A stretch of 30,841 bases of DNA from an uncultured Pedobacter sp. (GTDB taxonomy: Bacteria > Bacteroidota > Bacteroidia > Sphingobacteriales > Sphingobacteriaceae). The notes under the pieces were generated by a model. The model was not told where the DNA came from, ran no database searches, and was given only the letters and a program-made list of their open reading frames with translations. Below, piece by piece: positions 15,327 to 23,710 of the stretch. A program made the position numbers and the translations under genes. The DNA lies in assembly GCF_946479715.1 (NCBI RefSeq), contig NZ_CAMLHF010000045.1:1-30841 (forward strand). Direction: 5' to 3'. Numbering within the stretch: position 1 is the first letter of the stretch; each line of letters begins with the position of its first letter.

Positions 15327-17618
15327 CTATTTGCCTGTATCTGTTGAAAGCGAATAAGGGAAATCTGATTCGTTAGCGCCTCTTTCTTTATTCGGCGTCT
15401 CAGACATATCAAAATCTAAAGTAGCACCTTGTAGTAAAGTAGAGTGGCTTAACCAGTTTTTAGAATATGGTTTTCCATTATACTTTAAGGTTTGTACGTA
15501 CTTGTTATCAGCACTGTTTTTTGGTGCATTGATAGTGATTGTTTTTCCGTTCTCTAGATTAAGCGTAACCTTTTTAAACAATGGGGCTCCGATAACATAC
15601 TGATCTACAGCTGGTGTTACAGGATAAAACCCTAAAGCAGAGAACACATACCAGGCAGATGTTTGTCCGTTATCCTCATCTCCGCAATATCCGTCAGGTG
15701 TGGCTTTATACATTCTATCCATAGTTTCGCGTACCCAGTATTGAGTTTTCCATGGCGCACCGGCATAGTTATATAAATAAATCATATGCTGGATTGGCTG
15801 ATTACCATGAGCATACTGGCCCATGTTGGCAATTTGCATTTCTCGGATCTCGTGGATCACACCGCCATAATAGCTATCATCAAACACTGGAGGAAGTGTA
15901 AATACTGAGTCCAGTTTTTGAACAAATTTATCTTTACCGCCCATTAACTTAGATAATCCATCAATATCCTGGAATACTGACCATGAATAATGCCAACTAT
16001 TTCCTTCAGTAAATGCATCACCCCATTTGAATGGGTTAAAAGGAGACTGGAATTTACCATCTTGATTTTTACCACGCATTAAACCTGTTGATGGATCAAA
16101 CAGATTTTTATAGTTCATACTGCGTTTTTTATAAATATCTATTTCAGATGCAGGTTTGCCTAATGCTTTACCTAATTGATAGATCGCAAAATCATCATAA
16201 GAATACTCCAATGTTCTTGCCGCATTTTCATTAATTTTTACATCGTAAGGCACATAACCTAATTCATTGTAGTATTTAACGCCGCGACGACCTGTAGCTT
16301 CAGGGCCTTCATTATTAGCGCCATGTTTTACAGCATCCCATAATGTATTGATGTCATAACCACGCATTCCCTTGATATAGGCATCAGCAACAACAGAAGC
16401 AGAGTTATTTCCGATCATACAATCAGAATAGCTCGGGCTCGACCACTCAGGCAGCCATCCACCCTCTTTATAATCGTTGACTAAACCTTCTTGCATTTCT
16501 TTATTAATAGATGGATAAACAAGGTTAAGGAACGGATATAATGCTCTGAATGTATCCCAGAAACCCGTACCAGCAAATCTGTAACCAGGAGCTGTTTTAC
16601 CTGTGTATGGGCTATAGTGTACTATCTTATTGCTCTTATCTACCTCATACATTTTGTGAGGGAAGAATAAAGTGCGATATAAACTTGAATAAAAAGTACG
16701 AACCTGATCTATAGTTCCGCCTTCAACAGAGATTTTGCTAAGTGTTTTGTTCCACACCGCTTTTCCTTTTTGTTTAGTTGTTTCGAAACTATCGTTTGAT
16801 AATTCTCTTGTCAGGTTGATATCTGCCTGCTCAAAGCTGATAAATGAAGAAGCAACTTTCATATTAACCTGCTCTCCTTTTTCAGTTTTAAATCCTATGA
16901 TAGCACCTGAATGATCACTTTGTAACTCCAATGTATCTTTTGCAAGGTTTTTACCTCTCCATGCATTTGCAGATGTAAATGGTTTATCAAAATAAATAAC
17001 AAAGTAGTTTTTAAAGTTTTCAAGTTTTCCGCGGCTGTATCTGGTACTGTAGCCAATTACTTTACGTTCGCCAGGTATTATTTTAATATATGAACCCTTA
17101 TCAAAAGCATCAATAACTACATAAGAATCATTTGTTTTTGGGAAGGTGAAACGGAACTGGGCAGCTCTTTCTGTAGGAGTGATTTCTGTTGTCACATCAG
17201 CATCAGCCAAATAAACGCTGTAGTAGTAAGGCTTTACAGTTTCAGATTTATGAGAATACCAGCTTGCTCTATCATCCTGATTAAATCTCATTTTACCTGT
17301 TACAGGCATTACTGAGAACTGACCATAATCATTCATCCAAGGAGAGGGTTGATGAGTTTGTTTGAATCCTCTTATCTTATCAGCGTCGTAGGTATAAGCC
17401 CATCCGTCGCCCATTTTACCAGTTTGTGGGGTCCAAAAGTTCATTCCCCATGGCAAAGCTATCGTTGGATAGGTATTTCCATTAGACAAATCTGGTTTAC
17501 TTGCAGTACCCATTAGCGGATTAATCCATTCAACAGGATCCGTTACTTTGCCCACTGTCTGTGCAAACAGCGCAGAGGATGCCAGAACTAATGAGGCGGT
17601 TAAAAATTGTTTAATCAT
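15327..17618 (-). CDS. GH92 family alpha-mannosidase, secreted
   Basis: 763 aa with a signal peptide cut near residue 20 (ASSALFAQ). GH92 enzymes are calcium-dependent, inverting exo-alpha-mannosidases. The N-terminal beta-sandwich starts WINPLMGTASKPDLSNGNTYP (31-51) and includes GFKQTHQPSPWMNDYGQ (84-100). The catalytic domain has FWDTFRALYP, GGWLPEWSSP, FTEGNSWHYSW (536-546) and GDEDNGQTSAWY (646-657). From memory of the studied Bacteroides enzyme BT3990, Glu538 matches the general acid, Asp647/Asp649 the base region, and His589-Glu590 the pair linked with alpha-1,2 specificity; all are kept. The protein is therefore probably an active alpha-1,2-mannosidase of the periplasm or surface, acting on mannan or N-glycans. 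It follows the metallopeptidase gene by 22 bases, and the two may attack glycoprotein together. No SusC/D pair is nearby. Confidence 0.93.
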   Translation of the reverse strand: MIKQFLTASLVLASSALFAQTVGKVTDPVEWINPLMGTASKPDLSNGNTYPTIALPWGMNFWTPQTGKMGDGWAYTYDADKIRGFKQTHQPSPWMNDYGQFSVMPVTGKMRFNQDDRASWYSHKSETVKPYYYSVYLADADVTTEITPTERAAQFRFTFPKTNDSYVVIDAFDKGSYIKIIPGERKVIGYSTRYSRGKLENFKNYFVIYFDKPFTSANAWRGKNLAKDTLELQSDHSGAIIGFKTEKGEQVNMKVASSFISFEQADINLTRELSNDSFETTKQKGKAVWNKTLSKISVEGGTIDQVRTFYSSLYRTLFFPHKMYEVDKSNKIVHYSPYTGKTAPGYRFAGTGFWDTFRALYPFLNLVYPSINKEMQEGLVNDYKEGGWLPEWSSPSYSDCMIGNNSASVVADAYIKGMRGYDINTLWDAVKHGANNEGPEATGRRGVKYYNELGYVPYDVKINENAARTLEYSYDDFAIYQLGKALGKPASEIDIYKKRSMNYKNLFDPSTGLMRGKNQDGKFQSPFNPFKWGDAFTEGNSWHYSWSVFQDIDGLSKLMGGKDKFVQKLDSVFTLPPVFDDSYYGGVIHEIREMQIANMGQYAHGNQPIQHMIYLYNYAGAPWKTQYWVRETMDRMYKATPDGYCGDEDNGQTSAWYVFSALGFYPVTPAVDQYVIGAPLFKKVTLNLENGKTITINAPKNSADNKYVQTLKYNGKPYSKNWLSHSTLLQGATLDFDMSETPNKERGANESDFPYSLSTDTGK

Positions 17619-17640
17619 GGTTAAAAAATATCAAATGTGG

Positions 17641-18318
17641 TTATAATGCTGGGTTTTCTGAATATGCTTTCCACAGGTCATCTAAAGATTTACCTGTTTC
17701 TTTTTGCCATATTTCGTTTGTATAGGTATGATCGCGTAAACTTGAATCTAGTTTTTTAACGATTCCTTTGTTGTCGTGATTTTCCAACCATGCCAGGAAT
17801 CTTGCTGTAATTCTGTAGCTATTTTTATAAGTGTGTGTGCTTTTAAGTTCAGGGAGTGTCCAACCTGCTCCAGGATTATCAACACCAAACTTATAACGTA
17901 CATAGTCGGCAATACCTTCAGTAAGCCATCCCGGTCCGTTACTACGTCCATAATTTTGCACAATGTGCATTACCTCATGGGTTACCACATCTACATCTCC
18001 CGGAAATTTCTTGAAATAAGCTGCACTATAAGTTACTTTTCCTGCACCGGTGGCAGCAACCCCATCGTAAGCTGTATCTATCACAAAATAGACTTCCTTG
18101 TTGGTCTTTGGGTTATACTCCTGACTAAGCAATGGGTAAACTTTAAAGAAAGTTTCGATCATCCTCTTTTTTAGGGCAGGATCAAATGAGGAATCCTGGT
18201 TGGTAAAATTAAGGGTAAGACCATCTTTTTTTATTGTTTCGGTCTCCTGAGCTTTTAAATGATGACTGAAGATCATCGTTAAAGCCATAGAAAGTAATAC
18301 TGTTGTGGTTCGTTTCAT
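17641..18318 (-). CDS. Secreted basic-secretory-protein family metallopeptidase
   Basis: 225 aa when started at the ATG at 18318, which is followed at once by a signal peptide (MKRTTTVLLSMALTM..., cut near residue 24, LKAQ). A longer in-frame start at 18399 puts 27 poorly fitting residues ahead of the signal and is rejected. VVTHEVMHIVQNYGR (112-126) carries HExxH at 114-118, and GPGWLTEGIADYVRYKFG (128-145) supplies Glu134, a likely third metal contact. This combination is typical of the plant-type basic secretory protein family (peptidase clan MA). Substrates are not known for bacterial members. It is upstream of the GH92 gene by 22 bases, so both are probably one transcript. Confidence 0.85.
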   Translation of the reverse strand: MKRTTTVLLSMALTMIFSHHLKAQETETIKKDGLTLNFTNQDSSFDPALKKRMIETFFKVYPLLSQEYNPKTNKEVYFVIDTAYDGVAATGAGKVTYSAAYFKKFPGDVDVVTHEVMHIVQNYGRSNGPGWLTEGIADYVRYKFGVDNPGAGWTLPELKSTHTYKNSYRITARFLAWLENHDNKGIVKKLDSSLRDHTYTNEIWQKETGKSLDDLWKAYSENPAL

Positions 18319-18425
18319 ATCAAACTCTAAAAAATTAAACGATTTAGCACACAAATAAACATAATAAAATGAAGATTCCCTAGTTGATAATGGTAGCAAA
18401 GTAATAATAAAAGATCAGAGTTACG

Positions 18426-18455
18426 AAAAAAAGCCATCTTTTGAGGATGGCTTTT
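18426..18455 (-). terminator. Rho-independent terminator after the cysteine desulfurase gene
   Basis: A 10-bp perfect stem, AAAAGCCATC (18429-18438) with GATGGCTTTT (18446-18455), and a 7-base loop. On the minus strand seven T residues follow. It ends the mutase-desulfurase unit, 25 bases after its last stop. Confidence 0.88.
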
Positions 18456-18479
18456 AATAATTTATATTAAAAATGTTAA

Positions 18480-19628
18480 TTATGCAGTCACATTCTGGCT
18501 CACGATCTGTTTCACTTTCTCGACTACAAAATCCAGTTCTTCTTTTGTATTGTATTTGCTGAACGAGAACCTTACCGATGGACGGTTGGGATCAGCAGCT
18601 ATACCGGTAAGCACATGCGACCCAATATTAGATCCTGAGGAACAAGCACTTCCACCAGAAGCAGAAATCCCATTAATATCAAGGTTAAACAAAAGCATAT
18701 CTGCCATGTCCATTGCCGGGAAAGAAACGTTTAAAACAGTATATAAACTTTTTTCAGGTTCAGTCTCTCCATTAAAAAAGAGATCAGGTACTTCATTGCT
18801 TAACCTATCCTTCAAATATGTTTTTAATTCTTGTATATACTGTTGATGTTCCTCCATTTCTGTATATGCTATTTGCAAAGCCTTTGCAAGGCCTACAATA
18901 CCATAAACATTTTCTGTTCCACCACGCATATTGCGTTCCTGTGCACCTCCAAGAATCATCGGACTGATTTTTATAGCGTGATTAACGTATAAAAAGCCAG
19001 CACCTTTTGGACCATGTAATTTATGGGCAGCACAAACAATGAAATGAGCTTTCAGCTTTCTTACATCGTGCACATAATGCCCCATGGTTTGTACAGTATC
19101 ACAATGATAAATGGCATTATATTGTTCGCAGATATCACCTACCCTTTCTATATCTGTTAATGTTCCCAATTCATTATTGGCATGCATTAAGGATACAAAA
19201 GAACGCTCATTGTTTTTAAGCAGTTCTTCAAGATGGTCATAGTCGATATTACCTTTTTCATCTACATTAACAAAGCTTAGCTTATCAATTACACCTTGCT
19301 CTAAAAGCATATTAAGTGTATGTTCTACCGCATGGTGCTCAATTTTAGAGGTAATAGCATGTTTTATATTAAAGGCAGCAATACCACAACGGATGGCTGT
19401 ATTATCGGCCTCTGTACCTCCTGATGTAAAGAAAATTTCTGCAGGCGTTGCATTTAAAAGTCCGGAAACAGTTTTTCTGGCCTTTTCAATTAATGTGCGC
19501 ACCTCGCGTCCCTGGGCGTGTATGGATGATGGATTACCATAATAAGAATTCATCACCTTAACCATTTCCTCTATCACTACCGCATCCAGGGGTGTAGTTG
19601 CGGCATTATCTAAATAAATTCTTTCCAT
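18480..19628 (-). CDS. Cysteine desulfurase (NifS/IscS family)
   Basis: PLP enzyme that takes sulfur from cysteine, giving alanine and an enzyme persulfide for Fe-S clusters, thiolated tRNA or cofactors. 382 aa, class V aminotransferase fold. Seen: YLDNAATTPLD (5-15), NPSSIHAQGREVR (32-44), FTSGGTEADNTAI (67-79), HCDTVQTMGH, the PLP lysine Lys203 in CAAHKLHGPKGAGF, and the catalytic Cys329 in SASGGSACSSGS. The SxxCxSGS loop is of the class I (IscS/NifS) type. No iscU, iscA or fdx follows, so its sulfur acceptor cannot be told from context. It starts 8 bases after the phosphohexomutase gene and ends before a terminator, forming a two-gene unit. Confidence 0.93.
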   Translation of the reverse strand: MERIYLDNAATTPLDAVVIEEMVKVMNSYYGNPSSIHAQGREVRTLIEKARKTVSGLLNATPAEIFFTSGGTEADNTAIRCGIAAFNIKHAITSKIEHHAVEHTLNMLLEQGVIDKLSFVNVDEKGNIDYDHLEELLKNNERSFVSLMHANNELGTLTDIERVGDICEQYNAIYHCDTVQTMGHYVHDVRKLKAHFIVCAAHKLHGPKGAGFLYVNHAIKISPMILGGAQERNMRGGTENVYGIVGLAKALQIAYTEMEEHQQYIQELKTYLKDRLSNEVPDLFFNGETEPEKSLYTVLNVSFPAMDMADMLLFNLDINGISASGGSACSSGSNIGSHVLTGIAADPNRPSVRFSFSKYNTKEELDFVVEKVKQIVSQNVTA

Positions 19629-19636
19629 TTTTTGTA

Positions 19637-21025
19637 TTAGCTCAGTTTTAATATTTCTTTGATGTCGGAGATGATTTTTGCAGCTAAACCTTCAGCTACA
19701 GTTTCAGATCCGGCCTCGCTATAGATACGGATAATTGGTTCTGTGTTTGATCTGCGAAGGTGTACCCATTCCTTATCAAACTCAATTTTCAATCCATCTA
19801 TTGTACTGTTTGGCTGATTTTTATATTTCTCCTGAACCTTTACCAATAAGGCATCAATATCCATTTCGGGAGTTAATGTGATTTTATTTTTAGAAATATA
19901 GTACTCAGGATAACTTTTGCGTAACAGGGAAATAGATTTGCCAAATTTAGCTAAATGAGTTAAAAACAAAGCTATTCCAACTAAAGCATCGCGACCATAG
20001 TGAAGTTCAGGGTAGATAATTCCTCCGTTACCCTCTCCACCAATAACTGCATTTGTAGCTTTCATCTTGTTAACTACATTCACTTCACCTACTGCTGAAG
20101 CGTTATATGTTCCACCTGCACTTTCGGTAACATCTCTAAGCGCTCTTGTAGAAGATAAGTTAGACACTGAATTGCCCGGTGTATTTTTAAGGATATAATC
20201 TGCTACAGCTACTAAAGTATATTCTTCGCCAAACATCGATCCGTCTTCGCAAACAAAGCACAAACGATCTACATCAGGGTCAACAACAATGCCGAGATCA
20301 GCATTTTTGCTCTGTACGACCTTAGCGATTTCCGTTAAGTTTTCAGGAAGAGGTTCAGGATTGTGAGGAAAATGACCATCAGGTTCACAATACAATTCAT
20401 AAACAGTTTCGACGCCTAAAGCTTTCAACAAGGCCGGCACAAATATTCCTCCAGTTGAGTTAACACAATCAATTACAATTTTAAAATTGGCTGCTTTTAT
20501 AGCTTCAACATCCACTAATGGCAGGGCAAGAATGACGTCAATATGCTTTTGCAAATAAGTATCATTACTTATCACTTTACCTAAATCATCAACATCAGCA
20601 AATGCAAATTCAGATTTCTCTGCAATTTCCAGAACATCCTTTCCATCTGCATCACTAATAAATTCACCTTTCTCGTTAAGAAGTTTCAATGCATTCCACT
20701 GTTTTGGATTGTGGCTAGCAGTTAGGATTATACCACCACCTGCATTTTCCATTGGAACAGCAATTTCCACAGTTGGAGTAGTAGATAAACCAAGGTCTAT
20801 TACTTCAATACCCAGGCCTTGCAAGGTACCAATAACCAGGTTATTAACCATTTCGCCAGATATCCTGGCATCGCGGCCCAAGACAATTCTTTTGTTATTT
20901 GTTTTGCTGATTACCCATGAACCATAGGCTGCAGTAAATTTTACAATATCGATTGGGGTTAAACCATTACCGGCAATACCACCGATTGTCCCCCTTATTC
21001 CAGAAATAGATTTTATTAGTGTCAA
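19637..21025 (-). CDS. glmM: Phosphohexomutase, probably phosphoglucosamine mutase
   Basis: 462 aa, alpha-D-phosphohexomutase family. Most Bacteroidota homologues are named GlmM, which turns glucosamine 6-phosphate into glucosamine 1-phosphate for UDP-GlcNAc and peptidoglycan. The phosphoserine is Ser104 in ILTASHNPKQWN, the magnesium loop is VVDPDVDRLCF, and the phosphate-binding loop is RRSNTEPIIRIYS near the C-terminus. The sugar-specificity loop reads GGEGNGGIIYPELHYGRD, closer to archaeal-type bifunctional mutases (GGExNGG) than to the GGEQSGH of proteobacterial GlmM. Glucose or mannose phosphates are therefore possible substrates. First gene of the unit with the cysteine desulfurase. 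A TAnnTTTG match lies on the minus strand at 21046-21053, 20 bases before the ATG. Confidence 0.82.
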   Translation of the reverse strand: MTLIKSISGIRGTIGGIAGNGLTPIDIVKFTAAYGSWVISKTNNKRIVLGRDARISGEMVNNLVIGTLQGLGIEVIDLGLSTTPTVEIAVPMENAGGGIILTASHNPKQWNALKLLNEKGEFISDADGKDVLEIAEKSEFAFADVDDLGKVISNDTYLQKHIDVILALPLVDVEAIKAANFKIVIDCVNSTGGIFVPALLKALGVETVYELYCEPDGHFPHNPEPLPENLTEIAKVVQSKNADLGIVVDPDVDRLCFVCEDGSMFGEEYTLVAVADYILKNTPGNSVSNLSSTRALRDVTESAGGTYNASAVGEVNVVNKMKATNAVIGGEGNGGIIYPELHYGRDALVGIALFLTHLAKFGKSISLLRKSYPEYYISKNKITLTPEMDIDALLVKVQEKYKNQPNSTIDGLKIEFDKEWVHLRRSNTEPIIRIYSEAGSETVAEGLAAKIISDIKEILKLS

Positions 21026-21045
21026 TTTGTTGATTATTTTTTTTT

Positions 21046-21053
21046 CAAAAATA
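21046..21053 (-). promoter_or_regulatory. Candidate -7 box for the phosphohexomutase unit
   Basis: On the minus strand this reads TATTTTTG, a full match to TAnnTTTG. It would give a leader of only about 15 bases. The region is A/T-rich and no -33 element is clear, so a chance match is possible. Confidence 0.3.
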
Positions 21054-21156
21054 ACAAAAAATAGGCAAAGCAGGTTAACCCAGCACCATGCATTCGTAAA
21101 ATTATGCTTTATTTACTTTGTTATCTATTTTAAATTTTTCGTGGGGGAGGTAACGA

Positions 21157-21183
21157 TAAAATTGTTTTATGATAACAATTTTA
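21157..21183. promoter_or_regulatory. Perfect inverted repeat upstream of the methyltransferase gene
   Basis: TAAAATTGTT (21157-21166) and AACAATTTTA (21174-21183) form a perfect 10-base inverted repeat around a 7-base spacer. It lies 43 bases before the chosen ATG at 21226, just after an isolated G-rich run (GTGGGGGAGG, 21141-21150). It may be an operator or a leader hairpin; there is no T tract of terminator type. Confidence 0.35.
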
Positions 21184-21225
21184 TCTAAGTTTGTTTTTTT
21201 TCTAAAACATCAAAATACAAGCTCT

Positions 21226-21957
21226 ATGCAGCGAAAATGGTTCCAATATTGGTTTAACTCTCCTTTCTATCACATCCTATATAGTCAGCGTAATGATGCC
21301 GAAGCCGAGTTTTTAATTGATAACCTTTCTGCCTACCTGAAACCAGATGTAAATTCGAGAATTTTAGATATCGCATGCGGAAGAGGCCGGCATTCAATTT
21401 ACCTTAATAAAAAAGGGTATGATGTAACTGGAATTGACTTATCAGAGCAAAGTATTAAATATGCACAGCAATTTGAACAAAAGAACCTTCATTTCTTTGT
21501 TCATGATATGCGCAAGCTTTCTTTTATCAACTATTTTGACATTGCAATGAACCTATTTACCAGTTTCGGTTATTTTGAAACCGAAAAGGAGCATATTAAT
21601 GCAATGAAGGCGTTCAGAAAAAGCTTAAAAGAAGATGGGACTTTGGTGATAGATTATTTCAACACACAAAAGATCCTTAAAAATCTCACTCAGCAAGAAA
21701 TAAAAACCGTTGAGGGTATTGAATTCCACCTGCATAAATTTGTGGCTGAGGGTAAAATTATTAAGCATATTAATTTTGAGCATAGAGACAAACCTTATGC
21801 GTTCGAAGAACGTGTACAGGCTTTTACTCTTCAGGATTTTGAACGTATGTTTGAGAAAAGCGGATTAAAGATCGCAGCTACCTTTGGCAGTTATGGATTA
21901 GATCCATTTGATGAGACCAAATCGGACAGATTGATACTAATTTGCAAAAAAGCATGA
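21226..21957 (+). CDS. Class I SAM-dependent methyltransferase
   Basis: 243 aa from the ATG at 21226 (MQRKWFQYWFNSPFYHILY). The frame is open to an earlier ATG at 21169, but those 19 residues lie in an AT-rich leader with an inverted repeat and do not resemble a domain. The SAM-binding motif I is ILDIACGRGRHSIYLNKKGY (about 46-65), followed by VTGIDLSEQSI with the acidic residue ending strand 2, and DIAMNLFTSFGYF as motif IV. The end (ERMFEKSGLKIAATFGSYG) is the usual final strand region. The substrate cannot be told; the fold group includes small-molecule and quinone methyltransferases. It overlaps the PAP2 gene by four bases (ATGA) and heads a three-gene unit with PAP2 and ZIP. Confidence 0.88.
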   Translation: MQRKWFQYWFNSPFYHILYSQRNDAEAEFLIDNLSAYLKPDVNSRILDIACGRGRHSIYLNKKGYDVTGIDLSEQSIKYAQQFEQKNLHFFVHDMRKLSFINYFDIAMNLFTSFGYFETEKEHINAMKAFRKSLKEDGTLVIDYFNTQKILKNLTQQEIKTVEGIEFHLHKFVAEGKIIKHINFEHRDKPYAFEERVQAFTLQDFERMFEKSGLKIAATFGSYGLDPFDETKSDRLILICKKA

Positions 21958-22517
21958 TAGAAAGTTTACAACAATTTGATGTAGAACTTTTCCTTAAGAT
22001 CCATAGAGGCCTTGCTAATCCATTTTTTGATTGGTTACTCCCTTTAATGCGTAACCGTTATTTTTGGGCACCATTATATTTATTCATTATTATTTTCTCA
22101 TTCATTGAGTACAAAAAGAAAGGCTGGTACATCATTGGTATGTTACTTGTCACATTTGCTATTGGTGATATGGTTTCATCAAGACTTATTAAACCTGCAG
22201 TAGCAAGAATAAGACCGTGTAATGAAATAACACTGGCTAATGACATCATTCACCGTGTACCTTGTGGAAGCGGGTATAGTTTTCCTTCTGCGCATGCTAC
22301 AAATCATTTTGCAATAGCGGTATTTCTTATCTTTGTATTTTACGACAGATGGAAACCAATACTACCAATTGGACTTTTCTGGGCATTTATTATTTCGTTC
22401 TCTCAGATTTATGTGGGTGTTCATTACCCTATTGACACTATGGTGGGTGCAATACTTGGTACGCTTATAGGCTTATTGACATCAAAAATTTATAAAAAAC
22501 TACAACCACAGTTATAA
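21954..22517 (+). CDS. PAP2 family membrane phosphatase
   Basis: 187 aa from the ATG at 21954, which overlaps the methyltransferase stop. PAP2 proteins remove phosphate from lipids such as undecaprenyl diphosphate, phosphatidate or lipid A at the outer face of the inner membrane. Membrane helices are at about 38-54, 57-78, 117-131 and 136-151, with another after 161. The three catalytic motifs are KPAVARIRP (80-88), PSAH (111-114) and SQ-x5-H-x3-D (150-161), with His114 and His157 as the acid/base and nucleophile. Motif 3 normally begins Ser-Arg; here Arg is Gln151. Substrate is unknown. The ZIP gene starts on the last base of its stop codon. Confidence 0.9.
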   Translation: MIESLQQFDVELFLKIHRGLANPFFDWLLPLMRNRYFWAPLYLFIIIFSFIEYKKKGWYIIGMLLVTFAIGDMVSSRLIKPAVARIRPCNEITLANDIIHRVPCGSGYSFPSAHATNHFAIAVFLIFVFYDRWKPILPIGLFWAFIISFSQIYVGVHYPIDTMVGAILGTLIGLLTSKIYKKLQPQL

Positions 22518-23242
22518 TGGAAATCTGGAAGGTATTAATTCTATTTCTTAGTGCATTTTTGGGAGGGTCTGCCATTTTTTTAGTTAAAAGCGACAAATCC
22601 CAGCTATTAAAGCTGATCCTCTCTTTTAGTGGTGCATATTTATTTGCGATAACTGTTTTACATTTGATTCCAGATGCATACAGTGGATCTGATCCGCAGG
22701 AAATTGGAATATTTATTCTTATAGGTTTCTTATTACAGATATTTTTAGAGCAATTTTCTGAAGGTGTAGAACATGGCCACATCCACAAACATCATGAAAC
22801 ACAGGTATTTCCATATGGAATTATGATTAGTCTTTGCCTTCATGCTTTTTTGGAGGGAATGCCTTTGGCTAAGGATCAGCATAATGCTTTGATATTTGGG
22901 ATTTCACTTCATCACATCCCTGCTGCCTTTGCTTTAGCCAGTATCTTAATGCAAAACCAATTTAAAAAGAGTAATATCATTATTTACATTGGGATTTTTG
23001 CTGTAATGGCCCCCCTGGGATTCTATGTAAGCTACGGACTTAGCAATGGAACAATTGGCGGTATTGAGAATTATTTCAACAGGATTATGGGAATTGTAAT
23101 CGGTATATTCTTACATATTTCTACCACAATATTATTCGAATCGAGCGTAGATCATAAGGTATCAAAACGTAAAATGATTGCAGTATTATGTGGGATAGCT
23201 ATTGCATTAATTGGGTATTTTAGCTCTGCTCATTCGCATTAA
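22517..23242 (+). CDS. ZIP family divalent metal transporter
   Basis: 241 aa, eight hydrophobic segments. ZIP proteins carry zinc or related metals into the cytoplasm across the inner membrane. Metal-site motifs: AITVLHLIPDAYSG (about 45-58) in helix 2, CLHAFLEGMPLAKDQHNAL (about 111-129) in helix 4, and SLHHIPAAFALASIL (about 133-147) in helix 5. A His-rich loop (EHGHIHKHHE, about 88-97) lies between helices 3 and 4, as in many ZIP proteins, and the C-terminus ends in AHSH. It begins on the last base of the PAP2 stop (TAATG). The 3' end is 7 bases from the convergent MarR gene. Confidence 0.9.
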   Translation: MEIWKVLILFLSAFLGGSAIFLVKSDKSQLLKLILSFSGAYLFAITVLHLIPDAYSGSDPQEIGIFILIGFLLQIFLEQFSEGVEHGHIHKHHETQVFPYGIMISLCLHAFLEGMPLAKDQHNALIFGISLHHIPAAFALASILMQNQFKKSNIIIYIGIFAVMAPLGFYVSYGLSNGTIGGIENYFNRIMGIVIGIFLHISTTILFESSVDHKVSKRKMIAVLCGIAIALIGYFSSAHSH

Positions 23243-23249
23243 GAATGTT

Positions 23250-23699
23250 TTAGCCTCTCATTTTATCAAGTAAATCATTTAATGTAATAGCTTCCTGTTC
23301 GGTTAAATTTGAGGAGATAATTACAGAAAGACTAACTTCCTGATCCATTAGTTCTAACAATTCCAGACCTTTATCACTTATCTTAATATCTACGGCTCGT
23401 TTATCTACAGCATTTGACTCTTTTACAACGAGTCCTTTTTGAACCAACCTATCCACTATTCTTGACGTATCGCTCATTTTATCCAACATTCTTGATTTCA
23501 GAAGATTTATGGTAGCTGGATTAGGATTTTGCCCACGCAAAATTCTTAAAATATTAAACTGCTGAGTAGTTACCTCAAAAGGTACTATAGTCTGTTTTAA
23601 TCTCTCTGTACACCAATTGCTGGTATGCCACACGTTTACAATGGCTTGATGATGAATACTCTCAAATCGTGTGGTAAGCGTTTCTTTCTGCAACTGCAT
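23250..23699 (-). CDS. MarR family transcriptional regulator
   Basis: 149 aa when started at the ATG at 23699 (MQLQKETLTTRFESIHHQ). A longer frame from 23765 would overlap a small Cys-rich gene by 55 bases, so I prefer the shorter start, 11 bases after that gene's stop. The winged helix is visible: FEVTTQQFNILRILRGQNPN (about 40-59) leads to the recognition helix region LKSRMLDKMSDTSRIVDRLV (about 67-86), and the wing KGLVVKESNAVDKRAVDIKISDKG follows in part at 88-110. MarR proteins are dimeric repressors or activators often answering phenolics or oxidants. It is last in the ybbR-coaE-MBL-DUF5522 series. Its target is unknown; the nearby ZIP gene is convergent, not divergent. Confidence 0.87.
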   Translation of the reverse strand: MQLQKETLTTRFESIHHQAIVNVWHTSNWCTERLKQTIVPFEVTTQQFNILRILRGQNPNPATINLLKSRMLDKMSDTSRIVDRLVQKGLVVKESNAVDKRAVDIKISDKGLELLELMDQEVSLSVIISSNLTEQEAITLNDLLDKMRG

Positions 23700-23710
23700 C
23701 TTTTCGTTCT

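Noticed and set aside
15796..15804. GNQP motif in the GH92 protein (Gln607) as a possible loss of the catalytic acid, which would suggest a mannosyl-phosphate-specific enzyme
   Set aside because: Residue spacing against remembered BT3990 positions puts the general acid at Glu538 (FTEGNSW), which is present; His589-Glu590 and Asp647/Asp649 also fit. The GNQP Gln is elsewhere.
18319..18399. Longer start for the basic-secretory-type peptidase
   Set aside because: It would place 27 residues ahead of a clear signal peptide.
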